A stretch of 64,000 nt of DNA, taken from Stagnihabitans lacustris (lineage in GTDB: Bacteria; Pseudomonadota; Alphaproteobacteria; Rhodobacterales; Rhodobacteraceae). Each line of letters begins with the position of its first letter. The stretch's first letter is position 1. Where the stretch lies: contig NZ_JAPDGS010000006.1 of the NCBI RefSeq assembly GCF_025950525.1, positions 180,955 through 244,954 of the forward strand. Reading direction: 5' to 3'. Positions 17,796 to 26,019 of the stretch are shown piece by piece. The translations under genes were made by a program, and so were the position numbers. The notes under the pieces are model-generated. The model was not told where the DNA came from, searched no databases, and worked only from the letters and a program-made list of their open reading frames with translations.

Positions 17796-17819
17796 CCCGG
17801 GGTATACCCCGGGCTACGC
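17796..17819. repeat. palindrome CCCGGGGTATACCCCGGG with CTACGC tail
   Basis: A perfect 18-bp palindrome at 17796-17813 followed by CTACGC. A half-copy in opposite orientation (GCGTAGCCCGGGGG) is at about 17860-17873. The two lie in the 179-bp gap between the carbonic-anhydrase-like gene and pepF. Related copies are at 46378 and 63679. Confidence 0.75.
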
Positions 17820-17880
17820 CGTTGACGCAGAGTTCTGTTCCCCCAAACCTCGGGATGCCGCGTAGCCCGGGGGCGCCCGC

Positions 17881-19716
17881 TTACTCCATCGCCTCCAACT
17901 CGTCGATGAAGCCCGCGATCATCGACAGGCCACGATCCCAGAACTTCGGGTCCGACAGGTCCAAGCCAAAGGGCGCCAACAGCTCTTTGTGGTGCTTCGA
18001 TCCGCCGGCCTTCAGCATCTCGAAATACTTGTCCTCAAAGCCCGCCATCCCTTCGGCATAGGTCGCATAAAGCGCGTTCACCAGCCCGTCGCCGAAGGCA
18101 TAGGCATAGACGTAAAACGGCGAGTGGATGAAATGCGGGATATAGCACCAGAAGGTCTCGTATCCCGGCTGGAATTCAAAGACCGGCCCCAGACTTTCGG
18201 CCTGCACCGACATCCACAAGGCGTTGATATCCTCGGGCGTCAACTCGCCTTCGGCGCGGGCGGCGTGCAGCTTGCATTCAAAGTCGTAAAACGCGATCTG
18301 GCGAACGACCGTGTTGATCATGTCCTCGACCTTGCCGGCCAGCAGGGTCTTGCGTTCGGCCTGGGACGTCGCGCCATCCAGCAGGCGGCGGAAGGTCAGC
18401 ATCTCGCCGAAGACGCTGGCGGTTTCGGCCAGGGTCAGCGGGGTAGAGGACAGCATCTCGCCCTGACCCGCCGCAAGCACCTGATGGACGCCGTGACCCA
18501 GCTCATGCGCCAAGGTCATCACGTCGCGCGGTTTGCCCAGGTAGTTCAGCATCACATAGGGATGCACGGTGGTCACGGTCGGATGGGCAAAGGCGCCCGG
18601 AGCCTTGCCCGGCTTCACCCCCGCATCAATCCAGCCCTTGTCATAAAAGGGCTGGGCGATCGCGGCCATGCGCGGGTCAAAGGCGGCATAGGCGCCCTGC
18701 ACGGTTTGAACCGCCTCATCCCAGGGCACAAGGCGCGGGTTTTCCTGCGGCAGGGGGGCGTTGCGGTCCCAGGTCTGCAGGCGGTCCAGCCCCAGCCACT
18801 TGGCCTTCAGCTTGTAATAGCGATGGGACAGCTTGGGGTAGGAGGCCACGACGGCATTGCGCAGCGCCTCGACCACCTCGGGCTCCACATGGTTTGACAG
18901 GTGGCGCCCGGCTTGGGGGCTGGGCATCTTGCGCCAGCGGTCGTGGATTTCCTTTTCCTTGGCGAGCGTATTGGTGATCCGCGCGAACAGCTTCACGTTG
19001 GTCTGGAAGACCTCGGCCAAAGCCGCAGCCCCCGCGGCCCTGCGGCCCCGATCCGGGTCGGTCAGCAGGTTCAAGGTGGCCTCCAAAGGCATGGCCTCAC
19101 CATCCACGACGAACATCAGCCCGGCCATCGTCTCATCGAACAGCTTGTTCCAGGCGCTGGCGCCCACGACGCCCTGATCATGCAGGAACTGTTCCAATTC
19201 CGCCGAAAGCTGGTGCGGCCGCATCGCGCGCATCCGGTCAAAGACGGGCTTATACCGGGCCAGCGCCGGGTTCGCCTCCAGCAGCCCCGAAAGATGCGCA
19301 TCCTCCAGCGTGTTGAACTCTAGCGAGAAAAACACCAGATGCGCGGTGAAATCGGTGATCTGGCCTTCGCAATCGGCCATGAACTTGGCGCGCTCGCCGT
19401 CCAGCGTGTTCTGGTAATAGCGCAGCCCGGCATAGGACATGACGCGGCCGGCGGTGGTCTCGATCCGCTCATAGGCCTGGACGCAATCCAGCATCTGATC
19501 GGCTGACAGCGCCGCCAGCTTGCCCTGATAGCTCTCCGAGAACCCGGCGCAGGACTGTTTCAGCCACGAGATGTCGCGAGCCAGCTCCGGCGCATCGGGC
19601 GCGGTGTAAAGGTCGGACAGGTCCCAGGAGGGCAGATCGCCAAAGGCAGCGCCCCCGGCGTTGACGTCAAAGACCGGGCGGGGAAAACCTGGGCGGGGCA
19701 GGGGGAATTGCATCAT
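17881..19716 (-). CDS. pepF: M3-family oligoendopeptidase F
   Basis: A 611-residue cytosolic zinc metallopeptidase that cleaves short peptides. The zinc site MTLAHELGHGVHQ (HExxH) lies near residue 400, followed by the downstream Glu in TLAETASVFGEML. The N-terminal oligopeptidase-F helical domain begins around residue 100. Start placed at the ATG pair 19716/19713, with GAGG upstream; the frame upstream is not conserved-looking. Length is typical for PepF. It lies between the exported carbonic-anhydrase-like gene and the ligase remnant, all on the minus strand. Confidence 0.93.
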   Translation of the reverse strand: MMQFPLPRPGFPRPVFDVNAGGAAFGDLPSWDLSDLYTAPDAPELARDISWLKQSCAGFSESYQGKLAALSADQMLDCVQAYERIETTAGRVMSYAGLRYYQNTLDGERAKFMADCEGQITDFTAHLVFFSLEFNTLEDAHLSGLLEANPALARYKPVFDRMRAMRPHQLSAELEQFLHDQGVVGASAWNKLFDETMAGLMFVVDGEAMPLEATLNLLTDPDRGRRAAGAAALAEVFQTNVKLFARITNTLAKEKEIHDRWRKMPSPQAGRHLSNHVEPEVVEALRNAVVASYPKLSHRYYKLKAKWLGLDRLQTWDRNAPLPQENPRLVPWDEAVQTVQGAYAAFDPRMAAIAQPFYDKGWIDAGVKPGKAPGAFAHPTVTTVHPYVMLNYLGKPRDVMTLAHELGHGVHQVLAAGQGEMLSSTPLTLAETASVFGEMLTFRRLLDGATSQAERKTLLAGKVEDMINTVVRQIAFYDFECKLHAARAEGELTPEDINALWMSVQAESLGPVFEFQPGYETFWCYIPHFIHSPFYVYAYAFGDGLVNALYATYAEGMAGFEDKYFEMLKAGGSKHHKELLAPFGLDLSDPKFWDRGLSMIAGFIDELEAME

Positions 19717-19773
19717 GGGAACCTCGGAGGACTGTTTTCCCATAGATAGGCGCGGGCGGGGCAAAAGGGAACC

Positions 19774-20475
19774 TCACCCTTCGGCGATCTGATCGGCCGA
19801 GGCGCCCTTTTCCCAAGCCAGCACACGCGCCCCCACAAGGTCATGGCCGATCTTGCGGCGTTTGTTGATCACCCGCGCGTCCCAGCCGATGCGAAAGACC
19901 TGTTCGGCCCGGACGGACCGCAGGGGGCCAAAGCGTTCCAGCACCGCGCCGCGCGCCCAGGCCAGGACCTCGGCGCCATGGGGACCCAGGGGCAGCTTGG
20001 CCAAGGGCACCAGCCCATTGCCGCGCCGCACCGCGAATTGGCCCTGATCGCCCTCGATCATGGTCAGGACGGCCAGACATTCCCCCGGCCCCCCCGCCTC
20101 TTCGACGACCACATCGCGCCGCGCGCCCGAGATCAGCCGAAAGAACCAGGCGCGCTCGGTGGGAGACATCCGGGCGGCAAGGGCAAAGACCCCCTCGGTG
20201 GTGACGCGCGCCACCTCGTCCAGCGTCACGGGCGCGCCAAGCCCCGGCCCCATGAGCAAAGCCGCAGCCTCCGCCCGATCCCCACAAACCCCCAGACAAG
20301 AGGCCGCCAGTTCCGGCGAAAGCCCCTCCGTCACGCGCGCCCAAATCTCCCCCATCGCCATCACTTTGCGCCCCGCCAGCACCTCTCGCGCAAGCTCTGG
20401 TGCGGCAAAGCCATGCCCCGCAAACCGCGCCCCGGTCGCAGGCCCGCCCTCCAGAAACGCCGCCAGATCCTTCAT
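19774..20475 (-). CDS. ATP-dependent DNA ligase homologue lacking the adenylation domain
   Basis: A 233-residue intact frame. Residues 1-127 resemble the N-terminal helical domain of the bacterial ATP-dependent ligase found beside the ligase-associated exonuclease (ELAASCLGVCGDRAEAAALL; TERAWFFRLISGARRDVVV). Residues 131-233 resemble its C-terminal OB domain (VPLAKL; VLERFGPLRSVRAEQVF; last residues ASADQIAEG). The central nucleotidyltransferase domain of roughly 300 residues, with the KxDG adenylation motif, is absent, and 702 nt leave no room for it in another frame. Full enzymes are about 530 residues. The precise domain-to-domain join and open frame suggest an in-frame deletion. It cannot be a ligase; a DNA-binding role or slow decay are both possible. 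Domain identity is from recalled family sequences. Confidence 0.65.
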   Translation of the reverse strand: MKDLAAFLEGGPATGARFAGHGFAAPELAREVLAGRKVMAMGEIWARVTEGLSPELAASCLGVCGDRAEAAALLMGPGLGAPVTLDEVARVTTEGVFALAARMSPTERAWFFRLISGARRDVVVEEAGGPGECLAVLTMIEGDQGQFAVRRGNGLVPLAKLPLGPHGAEVLAWARGAVLERFGPLRSVRAEQVFRIGWDARVINKRRKIGHDLVGARVLAWEKGASADQIAEG

Positions 20476-20482
20476 CGCCCGT

Positions 20483-20584
20483 CTTTCATACTGATCCAAA
20501 TACTCCCGGGGAGGTCTGGAGGGGCAGGAGGCCCCTCCAGCCTGGGGTTTCGGGGCCAGGGGGTTCGGGGGGAGCGAGCCCCCC
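20483..20584. repeat. intergenic AAATATCCC element plus two hairpins (copy b)
   Basis: Between the ligase remnant and the exonuclease gene. The element CTTTCATACTGATC then CAAATACTCCCGGGGAGG is at 20483-20514. It is followed by the hairpin CTGGAGGGGC/GCCCCTCCAG and a second hairpin TTCGGGGGG/CCCCCCGAA with the loop AGCGAG. Because of this insert the two repair genes are 119 bp apart rather than overlapping. Confidence 0.6.
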
Positions 20585-20594
20585 GAATTCACCC

Positions 20595-21536
20595 CTACCA
20601 CGCCTCGGACAGATAGCCCCGCCCGCGCAGCCAGCCCGCATATTCCGCGCGGTAGCCGTGCAGGCAGATGACCCGCCCGGCCCCGGTGGCCTCTACCGCC
20701 GTGTTCAAGCCGCCCCAATCCGCATGATCGGACAGGACAAAAGCCCGGTCCACCCCGCGGCGCCGCGCGGCCAAAGCCATCCAGCCCGAGGCCGCTGCAA
20801 CCCGGGCCGGCCCCAGCCCCAAGGCCCAGTCCGAGGCCATGCCCTGCGGCGTGGCCACCACCAGCGCGCCCTTGGGGACCGTCCCGCAGACCGTGGGCGG
20901 CAAAGCATACCCCGCCCCGCGCAGGACCTCTGTCATGGCCTCGACCGTGGGATGGGTCGCCAGCGCCCCCGGCAGGTCCAGGGCGGCAAGCCCCGCCAGC
21001 AGCCGTTGCGCCTTGCCAAAGGAATAGGCCAGCACGACCGATGTCAGCCCCAAGGCCACATTCTCCGCCCACCAGTCGCGCAGTGCGGCAAGAACCTCGG
21101 CCTCGGGCGACCACTGAAAGATCGGCAGGCCAAAGGTCGTCTCGGTGATGAACGTGTCGCAAGACACCGGCTCAAACGCCTCGCACAGCGCATCGCGTTC
21201 GACCTTGTAGTCGCCCGCCGCGACCCAGACGCCAGAGGCCCCCTCGATCCGGATTTGCGCCGAGCCCGGCACATGGCCCGCGGGGTGAAAGCTGACCACC
21301 ACATCGCCGATCCGCCGCTTTTCGCCATAGGCGATCCCCTCGGCCGTGATGCGCCCCAGCCGGTGACGGATCACGGGCAGGGTGCCCGCGCTGCACAGAT
21401 AGGACCCCATGCCCCGCGCCGCATGGTCGGAATGGCCATGCGTGACCAAGGCCCGGTCCACCTTGCGCATCGGGTCGATGTAGAAATCCCCAGCGGGACA
21501 ATAAAGCCCCTCGGGCCGCCGTTCGATCAGGTCCAT
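20595..21536 (-). CDS. ligase-associated DNA exonuclease (MBL fold)
   Basis: A 313-residue metallo-beta-lactamase/beta-CASP-type nuclease. Metal ligands are visible in THGHSDHA (about 33-40) and HPAGHVPGSAQI; SDHADWGGL near the C-terminus supplies another. I recognise it as the 3'-exonuclease encoded with the ATP-dependent ligase and an Lhr-type helicase in bacterial repair operons; it trims ends before ligation. Here the neighbouring ligase has lost its catalytic domain, and no helicase or metallophosphoesterase partner is in the window. Start ATG 21536 (MDLIERRPEGLYC). The long frame upstream is spurious. Confidence 0.87.
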   Translation of the reverse strand: MDLIERRPEGLYCPAGDFYIDPMRKVDRALVTHGHSDHAARGMGSYLCSAGTLPVIRHRLGRITAEGIAYGEKRRIGDVVVSFHPAGHVPGSAQIRIEGASGVWVAAGDYKVERDALCEAFEPVSCDTFITETTFGLPIFQWSPEAEVLAALRDWWAENVALGLTSVVLAYSFGKAQRLLAGLAALDLPGALATHPTVEAMTEVLRGAGYALPPTVCGTVPKGALVVATPQGMASDWALGLGPARVAAASGWMALAARRRGVDRAFVLSDHADWGGLNTAVEATGAGRVICLHGYRAEYAGWLRGRGYLSEAW

Positions 21537-21609
21537 GGCCCAAGGATAGGCCGCGCTGGGGCCTTTGGGTAGGGTGCGTGCTGGGGGGCGGGGAAAGCTG
21601 CGCCTTGGG

Positions 21610-21636
21610 CCGGGGATATTTGGGTCAATTTGAAAG
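21610..21636 (-). repeat. intergenic AAATATCCC element (copy c)
   Basis: Minus-strand copy: CTTTCAAATTGACC then CAAATATCCCCGG, between the exonuclease gene and the Anbu-cluster ATP-grasp gene. No flanking hairpin of note. The rest of this 220-bp divergent gap is C/T-rich toward the ATP-grasp start. Confidence 0.65.
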
Positions 21637-21756
21637 GGGCGTCCGCGCGCCATTTGCACAAATTTCGCGCAGTTTTCCCCCTTTGCACCTTTTTCCCGCG
21701 TCCCCCCCTTTCGCCTGCGCCCCGCCAAGGCTTTACTCGGACAAAAGGGAGGCCGC

Positions 21757-23166
21757 ATGACCCACTTCAACGAGATGTTCGAGTCCGATCAGGTCCGCTC
21801 GCCCTATGCCGGTCTTCAGGCCTGGATGAACGGGATGCCCGCCGCCCTGCGCGTCCAGAAACAGGCCGAGGCCGAGGCGCTGTTTCGCCGCATCGGCATC
21901 ACCTTCGCCGTCTATGGCGAGGGCGGCGATCCCGACCGGCTGATCCCCTTTGACATGTTCCCCCGCGTCTTTACCCATTCCGAATGGGGCAAGCTGGAAC
22001 GTGGCATCAAGCAGCGCGCCAAGGCCTTGAACGCCTTTCTGACCGATGTCTATGGCCGCGGAGAGATCATCCGCGCCGGCCGCATCCCCGCGAACCTGGT
22101 CTATCAAAACGAGGCCTATGAACGCGCCGTGGCCGGGTTCGTTCCGCCGAAAGGGGTTTATTCCCATATCGTTGGCATCGACATCGTCCGCACCGGCCCC
22201 ACGGATTTCTTTGTGCTGGAAGACAACTGCCGCACGCCTTCGGGAGTCAGCTACATGCTGGAATCCCGCGAGATGATGATGCGGATGTTCCCCGACCTGT
22301 TCCGCGAAAACCGCATCGCGCCGGTGGATGGCTATCACGAGGCCTTGCGCCGCACGCTGATGTCGGTGGCGCCGCAGAAGTGTCAGGGCGATCCGACGGT
22401 CGTGATCCTGACGCCCGGCCATTTCAACAGCGCCTATTACGAACACTCTTTCCTGGCCGACCTGATGGGCGTCGAACTGGTCGAGGGCGCCGATCTGTTT
22501 GTCGATGGCGAATATGTCTATATGCGCACGACCGAAGGGCCCAAGCGCGTCGATGTGATCTATCGCCGGATCGACGATGCCTTTCTGGACCCCCTGTGCT
22601 TCCGCCCTGATTCCATGCTGGGCGTGCCGGGGTTGATGGATGTCTACCGGTCTGGGGGCGTCAGCATATGTTCCGCCCCGGGCGCAGGCGTCGCCGATGA
22701 CAAGGCGGTTTATACCTATGTCCCCGAGATGATCCGGTTTTACCTGGGCGAAGAACCGATCCTGCAAAACGTGCCGACCTGGAAATGCGCCGGGACCGAT
22801 GACCTGAAATACGTGCTGGAGAACCTGCCGGAACTGGTGGTCAAAGAGGTCCATGGCTCGGGCGGGTATGGGATGCTGGTGGGGCCGAAATCGACCAAGG
22901 ATGAAATCGAGACCTTCCGCCACAAGATCCTGAAGGACCCGTCGAACTATATCGCCCAGCCGACGCTGTCGCTTTCGACGACGCCGACCTTTGTCGAGGA
23001 AGGTGTGGCGCCGCGCCATGTCGACCTGCGGCCCTATTGTCTGGTAGGGGAACGTATCGAACTGGTCCCCGGCGGCCTGACACGGGTGGCGCTGCGCGAA
23101 GGCTCGCTGGTCGTGAACTCGTCCCAGGGTGGCGGCGTCAAGGATACCTGGGTTTTGGCGGAGTAA
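21757..23166 (+). CDS. circularly permuted ATP-grasp protein (DUF404/DUF407), Anbu cluster
   Basis: A 469-residue protein of the circularly permuted type-2 ATP-grasp family, predicted to form peptide-like amide bonds. Visible motifs include FVLEDNCRTPSGVSYMLE (about 167-184), VVKEVHGSGGYGMLVGP (about 364-380) and the C-terminal RHVDLRPYCLVGE. Strong ribosome-binding site AAAAGGGAGG before ATG 21757. First of four co-directional genes with 3, -1 and 40 bp spacing, the classic Anbu neighbourhood. The family is predicted, from published comparative genomics, to make or modify a peptide tag acting with the downstream peptidase; the product is unknown. Confidence 0.9.
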   Translation: MTHFNEMFESDQVRSPYAGLQAWMNGMPAALRVQKQAEAEALFRRIGITFAVYGEGGDPDRLIPFDMFPRVFTHSEWGKLERGIKQRAKALNAFLTDVYGRGEIIRAGRIPANLVYQNEAYERAVAGFVPPKGVYSHIVGIDIVRTGPTDFFVLEDNCRTPSGVSYMLESREMMMRMFPDLFRENRIAPVDGYHEALRRTLMSVAPQKCQGDPTVVILTPGHFNSAYYEHSFLADLMGVELVEGADLFVDGEYVYMRTTEGPKRVDVIYRRIDDAFLDPLCFRPDSMLGVPGLMDVYRSGGVSICSAPGAGVADDKAVYTYVPEMIRFYLGEEPILQNVPTWKCAGTDDLKYVLENLPELVVKEVHGSGGYGMLVGPKSTKDEIETFRHKILKDPSNYIAQPTLSLSTTPTFVEEGVAPRHVDLRPYCLVGERIELVPGGLTRVALREGSLVVNSSQGGGVKDTWVLAE

Positions 23167-23169
23167 GTC

Positions 23170-24117
23170 ATGCTATCAAGAACCGCCGACAATCTGTATT
23201 GGATCGCCCGCTATATGGAGCGCGCCGAGACGCTGGCCCGTCTGCTGGAGGTGGGCGCGCGGATGTCGCTGTTGCCCACCGCGCAGGGCTTTCGCAATGA
23301 ATGGGAGTCGATCCTGAACGCCACGGGCCAGACCGCGGCCTTTCAAAAGAAATACGACAGCTTTGCGCAGCGCAACATCGAGAGCTTTTTGTTCTTTGAC
23401 CGTGACAATCCCTCGTCCATCGCCTCGTCCCTGACGGCCGCGCGGGAGAATGGGCGGATCGTGCGGACGGCCTTGACGGGGCAGGTCTGGGACGCCTTGA
23501 ACACCACCTTTCAAGAGCTGCGCCAGATCGAACGCACGCCGCGCAGCCAGCTGGAGCTGTCGCGGCTGACCGACTGGACGACCAAGCAGACCGCGATGCT
23601 GCGCGGCGCCATAGATGCGACGCTGCTTCGCAACGACGGATACGACTTTTTGAACCTGGGCTTTGCAATCGAGCGCGCCGATGCCACGGCGCGGATCATT
23701 GACGTGAAGTATTACGTTCTGCTGCCGCGTGCCGGGGTGATCGGGGCGGGGGCGGAAAACGACCAATGGGCCATGCTGTTGCGCGCGCTGAACCTGAACC
23801 GCGCCTTTCACTGGGCCTATGGTGGCGAGTTGACCGCCCACAAGATCGCGCATTTCCTGATCCTGAACCCGGCGTGTCCGCGGGCCTTGATGACCTGCGG
23901 GCAAGAGATCGACACGGCGCTGAAGCACCTGGCACAGCTTTATGGCCGCGACACCGAGGCGCAGCATCTGGCGCAGGGGCTGTTGCAGGGCCTGTCGGCC
24001 GCGACCCCCGAGGCGATCTTTGAAGAGGGTTTGCACGACTTCCTGACCCGGGTGATCCGCGAGACGGCGGCGCTGGCCGGTGCCGTCCATGACAGCTATC
24101 TGTCGGGAGACATGTGA
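23170..24117 (+). CDS. alpha-E domain protein (DUF403), Anbu cluster
   Basis: A 315-residue all-helical protein beginning MLSRTADNLYWIARYMERAE, the diagnostic opening of the alpha-E family. DRDNPSSIASSL and the C-terminal SYLSGDM are also typical. It starts three bases after the ATP-grasp stop and overlaps the transglutaminase gene by one base (TGATG), so the four proteins are probably made together. Biochemical role unknown; thought to partner the ATP-grasp enzyme. Confidence 0.9.
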   Translation: MLSRTADNLYWIARYMERAETLARLLEVGARMSLLPTAQGFRNEWESILNATGQTAAFQKKYDSFAQRNIESFLFFDRDNPSSIASSLTAARENGRIVRTALTGQVWDALNTTFQELRQIERTPRSQLELSRLTDWTTKQTAMLRGAIDATLLRNDGYDFLNLGFAIERADATARIIDVKYYVLLPRAGVIGAGAENDQWAMLLRALNLNRAFHWAYGGELTAHKIAHFLILNPACPRALMTCGQEIDTALKHLAQLYGRDTEAQHLAQGLLQGLSAATPEAIFEEGLHDFLTRVIRETAALAGAVHDSYLSGDM

Positions 24118-24920
24118 TGCTTCTGCTTATCGACCACCTGACGCGCTATCGCTATGACGTCCCGGTGCGCGGGGTCGTGCAAAGCCACCGCCTGACGCCC
24201 TCGCTTCACGACGGCCAAGAGGTCATCGACTGGCAGATCGAGGTTTCGGGCGGGGTCATGGGGGGCAGCTTTCGCGACGGGGCGGGGGATGTCGTGCAGG
24301 GCTGGTCGGTCAAGGGGCCGGTGCGCGAAATCGAGGTCCGGGTGCGCGGCCGCGTGGCCACGAACGACACGGCCGGCGTTCTGCGCGGCCACCGCGAAAG
24401 CGTCGCGGTCGAGGCCTATTTGCGCGAGACGCAGTTGACCGAACTGGCGGGGGGGCTTGCGACTTTGGCGCGGCTGGCCGAGGGGGCAGAGAACCGGCTT
24501 GCGGCCTGTCACCTGTTGTCGTCCGCGGTGTCCGAGGCCGTGGCCTATACGCCCGGCGCCACCCAGATGCACACCACCGCCGCCGAGGCTTTGGAGGAAG
24601 GCGAGGGCGTTTGTCAGGACCACGCCCATATCCTGTGCGCCGTCGCGCGGGCCAATGGGGTGCCGGCGCGCTATGTCTCGGGCTATCTTTTGGCCGAGGG
24701 CGCGGCGCATCAGGCGGCCCATGCCTGGGCGGAACTTTTCGTGCCGGGCCTGGGCTGGGTCGGGTTTGATCCGGCCAATGAATGTTGTCCGGATGCGCGC
24801 TATGTGCGGCTGGGCTCTGGTCTGGATGCGCGAGAGGCGGCGCCAATCCGCGGCTCTGCAAGGTCCACGGGGGCGGAAACCCTGGATGTGACGGTTGCGG
24901 TTCTGGCCACGCAGCAATAG
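24117..24920 (+). CDS. transglutaminase-like cysteine peptidase, Anbu cluster
   Basis: A 267-residue papain-like transglutaminase-fold protein. An N-terminal bacterial beta domain (DHLTRYRYDVPVRG) is followed by the catalytic triad Cys in GEGVCQDHAHI, His in AAHAWAELFVPG and Asp in GFDPANE. The fold can hydrolyse or form amide bonds, which suits a cluster proposed to build and remove a peptide modification. ATG 24117 overlaps the previous stop. There is no signal peptide, so it acts in the cytosol. Confidence 0.9.
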   Translation: MLLLIDHLTRYRYDVPVRGVVQSHRLTPSLHDGQEVIDWQIEVSGGVMGGSFRDGAGDVVQGWSVKGPVREIEVRVRGRVATNDTAGVLRGHRESVAVEAYLRETQLTELAGGLATLARLAEGAENRLAACHLLSSAVSEAVAYTPGATQMHTTAAEALEEGEGVCQDHAHILCAVARANGVPARYVSGYLLAEGAAHQAAHAWAELFVPGLGWVGFDPANECCPDARYVRLGSGLDAREAAPIRGSARSTGAETLDVTVAVLATQQ

Positions 24921-24960
24921 GGTCCCGCCCTGACGCTTGGCGCAAGAGACGGAGACTGTG

Positions 24961-25686
24961 ATGACCTATTGTGTGGGGCTTTGCCTTGATGCCGGGCTGG
25001 TTTTGTTGTCGGACACCCGCACCAATGCGGGGCTGGACAATATCTCGACCTATCGGAAGATGTTCTTTTTCGAAAAGCCCGGCGAAAGCGTCATCGTGAT
25101 CATGACGGCGGGGTCTTTGTCGGTGACACAGACCGCCATGGCACGGCTGCAAGAGGCGATTGACGCGCCGGATGCCGATGAGACGACCTCGATCCTGAAG
25201 GCGCCAACGCTGCTGAAGGCGGCTTCGATCATCGGCAATACCCTTGCGGCCACCCGGTTGGAGATCGACGAGAAGCTGTCGGCGATGAACCAGGGGGCAA
25301 GTGCGTCGCTGATCGTGGCGGGGCAGCGCAAGGGCGGGCAGATGCGGCTTTTCCTGGTCTATCCGGAGGGGAACTTCATCCAGGCCACCGAGGACACGCC
25401 GTTCTTGCAGATCGGCGAGCATAAATACGGCAAGCCGATCCTGGACCGGGTGGTCAAGATGGGGACGACGCTGGCCGATGCGCAAAAGGCGGTGCTGCTG
25501 TCGATGGATTCGACGCTGCGGTCGAACCTGTCGGTGGGGATGCCGCTGGACATGTGCCTGATCGAGCGCGACGCCTTGAAGGTCACGCAACGGCGTCGGA
25601 TCGAGGCGGGCGACCCGCAGTTCCGCGCCATGTCCGAGGCCTGGAGCCGGGCCCTGCGCGACGGGTTCACGCAGATCGAGATCTGA
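24961..25686 (+). CDS. Anbu proteasome-type protease
   Basis: A 241-residue N-terminal-nucleophile hydrolase, the ancestral beta subunit (Anbu) related to HslV and 20S proteasome beta subunits. After Met removal, Thr2 (MTYCVGLCLDAGLVLLSDTR) would be the nucleophile, and SDTRTNAG carries the conserved Asp/Arg of the active site. Start fixed at ATG 24961 because the nucleophile must be N-terminal. No dedicated AAA unfoldase is beside it, as is usual for Anbu. Last gene of the cluster; repeats and a perfect hairpin follow. Confidence 0.92.
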   Translation: MTYCVGLCLDAGLVLLSDTRTNAGLDNISTYRKMFFFEKPGESVIVIMTAGSLSVTQTAMARLQEAIDAPDADETTSILKAPTLLKAASIIGNTLAATRLEIDEKLSAMNQGASASLIVAGQRKGGQMRLFLVYPEGNFIQATEDTPFLQIGEHKYGKPILDRVVKMGTTLADAQKAVLLSMDSTLRSNLSVGMPLDMCLIERDALKVTQRRRIEAGDPQFRAMSEAWSRALRDGFTQIEI

Positions 25687-25720
25687 GGGGGGGCGGGGGT
25701 GGGGCTTTGCCGTGGTCTGG

Positions 25721-25774
25721 GCCCCAGTCTTGGTATCTGCCCCAGTCTTGGTCTTTGCCCCAGTCTTGGTCTGT
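25721..25774 (+). repeat. 18-bp tandem repeat, three copies
   Basis: GCCCCAGTCTTGGT plus four variable bases (ATCT, CTTT, CTGT) occurs three times head-to-tail at 25721, 25739 and 25757, in the 333-bp gap after the Anbu gene. It is not part of a recognisable gene. Confidence 0.85.
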
Positions 25775-25840
25775 GCTGGAGTGTTGCGCGGGCGGGCGGG
25801 TGGGCCTCGGCTTCGCCTCGGCCTCCTCGGGAGAGGTCGA

Positions 25841-25875
25841 AGCTTTGTCAGGGGCATCGAGCCCCTGACAAAGCT
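25841..25875. terminator. perfect 15-bp-arm hairpin between convergent genes
   Basis: AGCTTTGTCAGGGGC (25841-25855) and its exact reverse complement (25861-25875) around ATCGA. It sits between the convergent Anbu and acetyltransferase genes, so it is probably a two-way terminator, although no long T-run flanks it. No gene is seen in the rest of 25687-26019. Confidence 0.6.
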
Positions 25876-26019
25876 GGCTGCCGCGGGCGCGTGGCAGGTG
25901 GCGGAGACTTCGGATCGGGCGCTGGCGGATGGCGTGACGGCTTGCGGCCGTGGCGACCCGGTCATCTTGCGCTTTGCCGCCGTTTGCGTCGCCCGAGGTA
26001 AACTCCGGGGCTTGGTCGG

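Noticed and set aside
19774..20475. Frameshift or sequencing error as the reason for the missing ligase domain
   Set aside because: Only 702 nt lie between start and stop, so the ~900 nt catalytic part cannot be hidden in another frame. Misassembly remains possible and is noted in the finding.
19774..21162. A 462-codon frame joining the ligase remnant to upstream sequence
   Set aside because: The part above 20475 is a shadow of the exonuclease gene in another frame; the remnant starts at the ATG at 20475.
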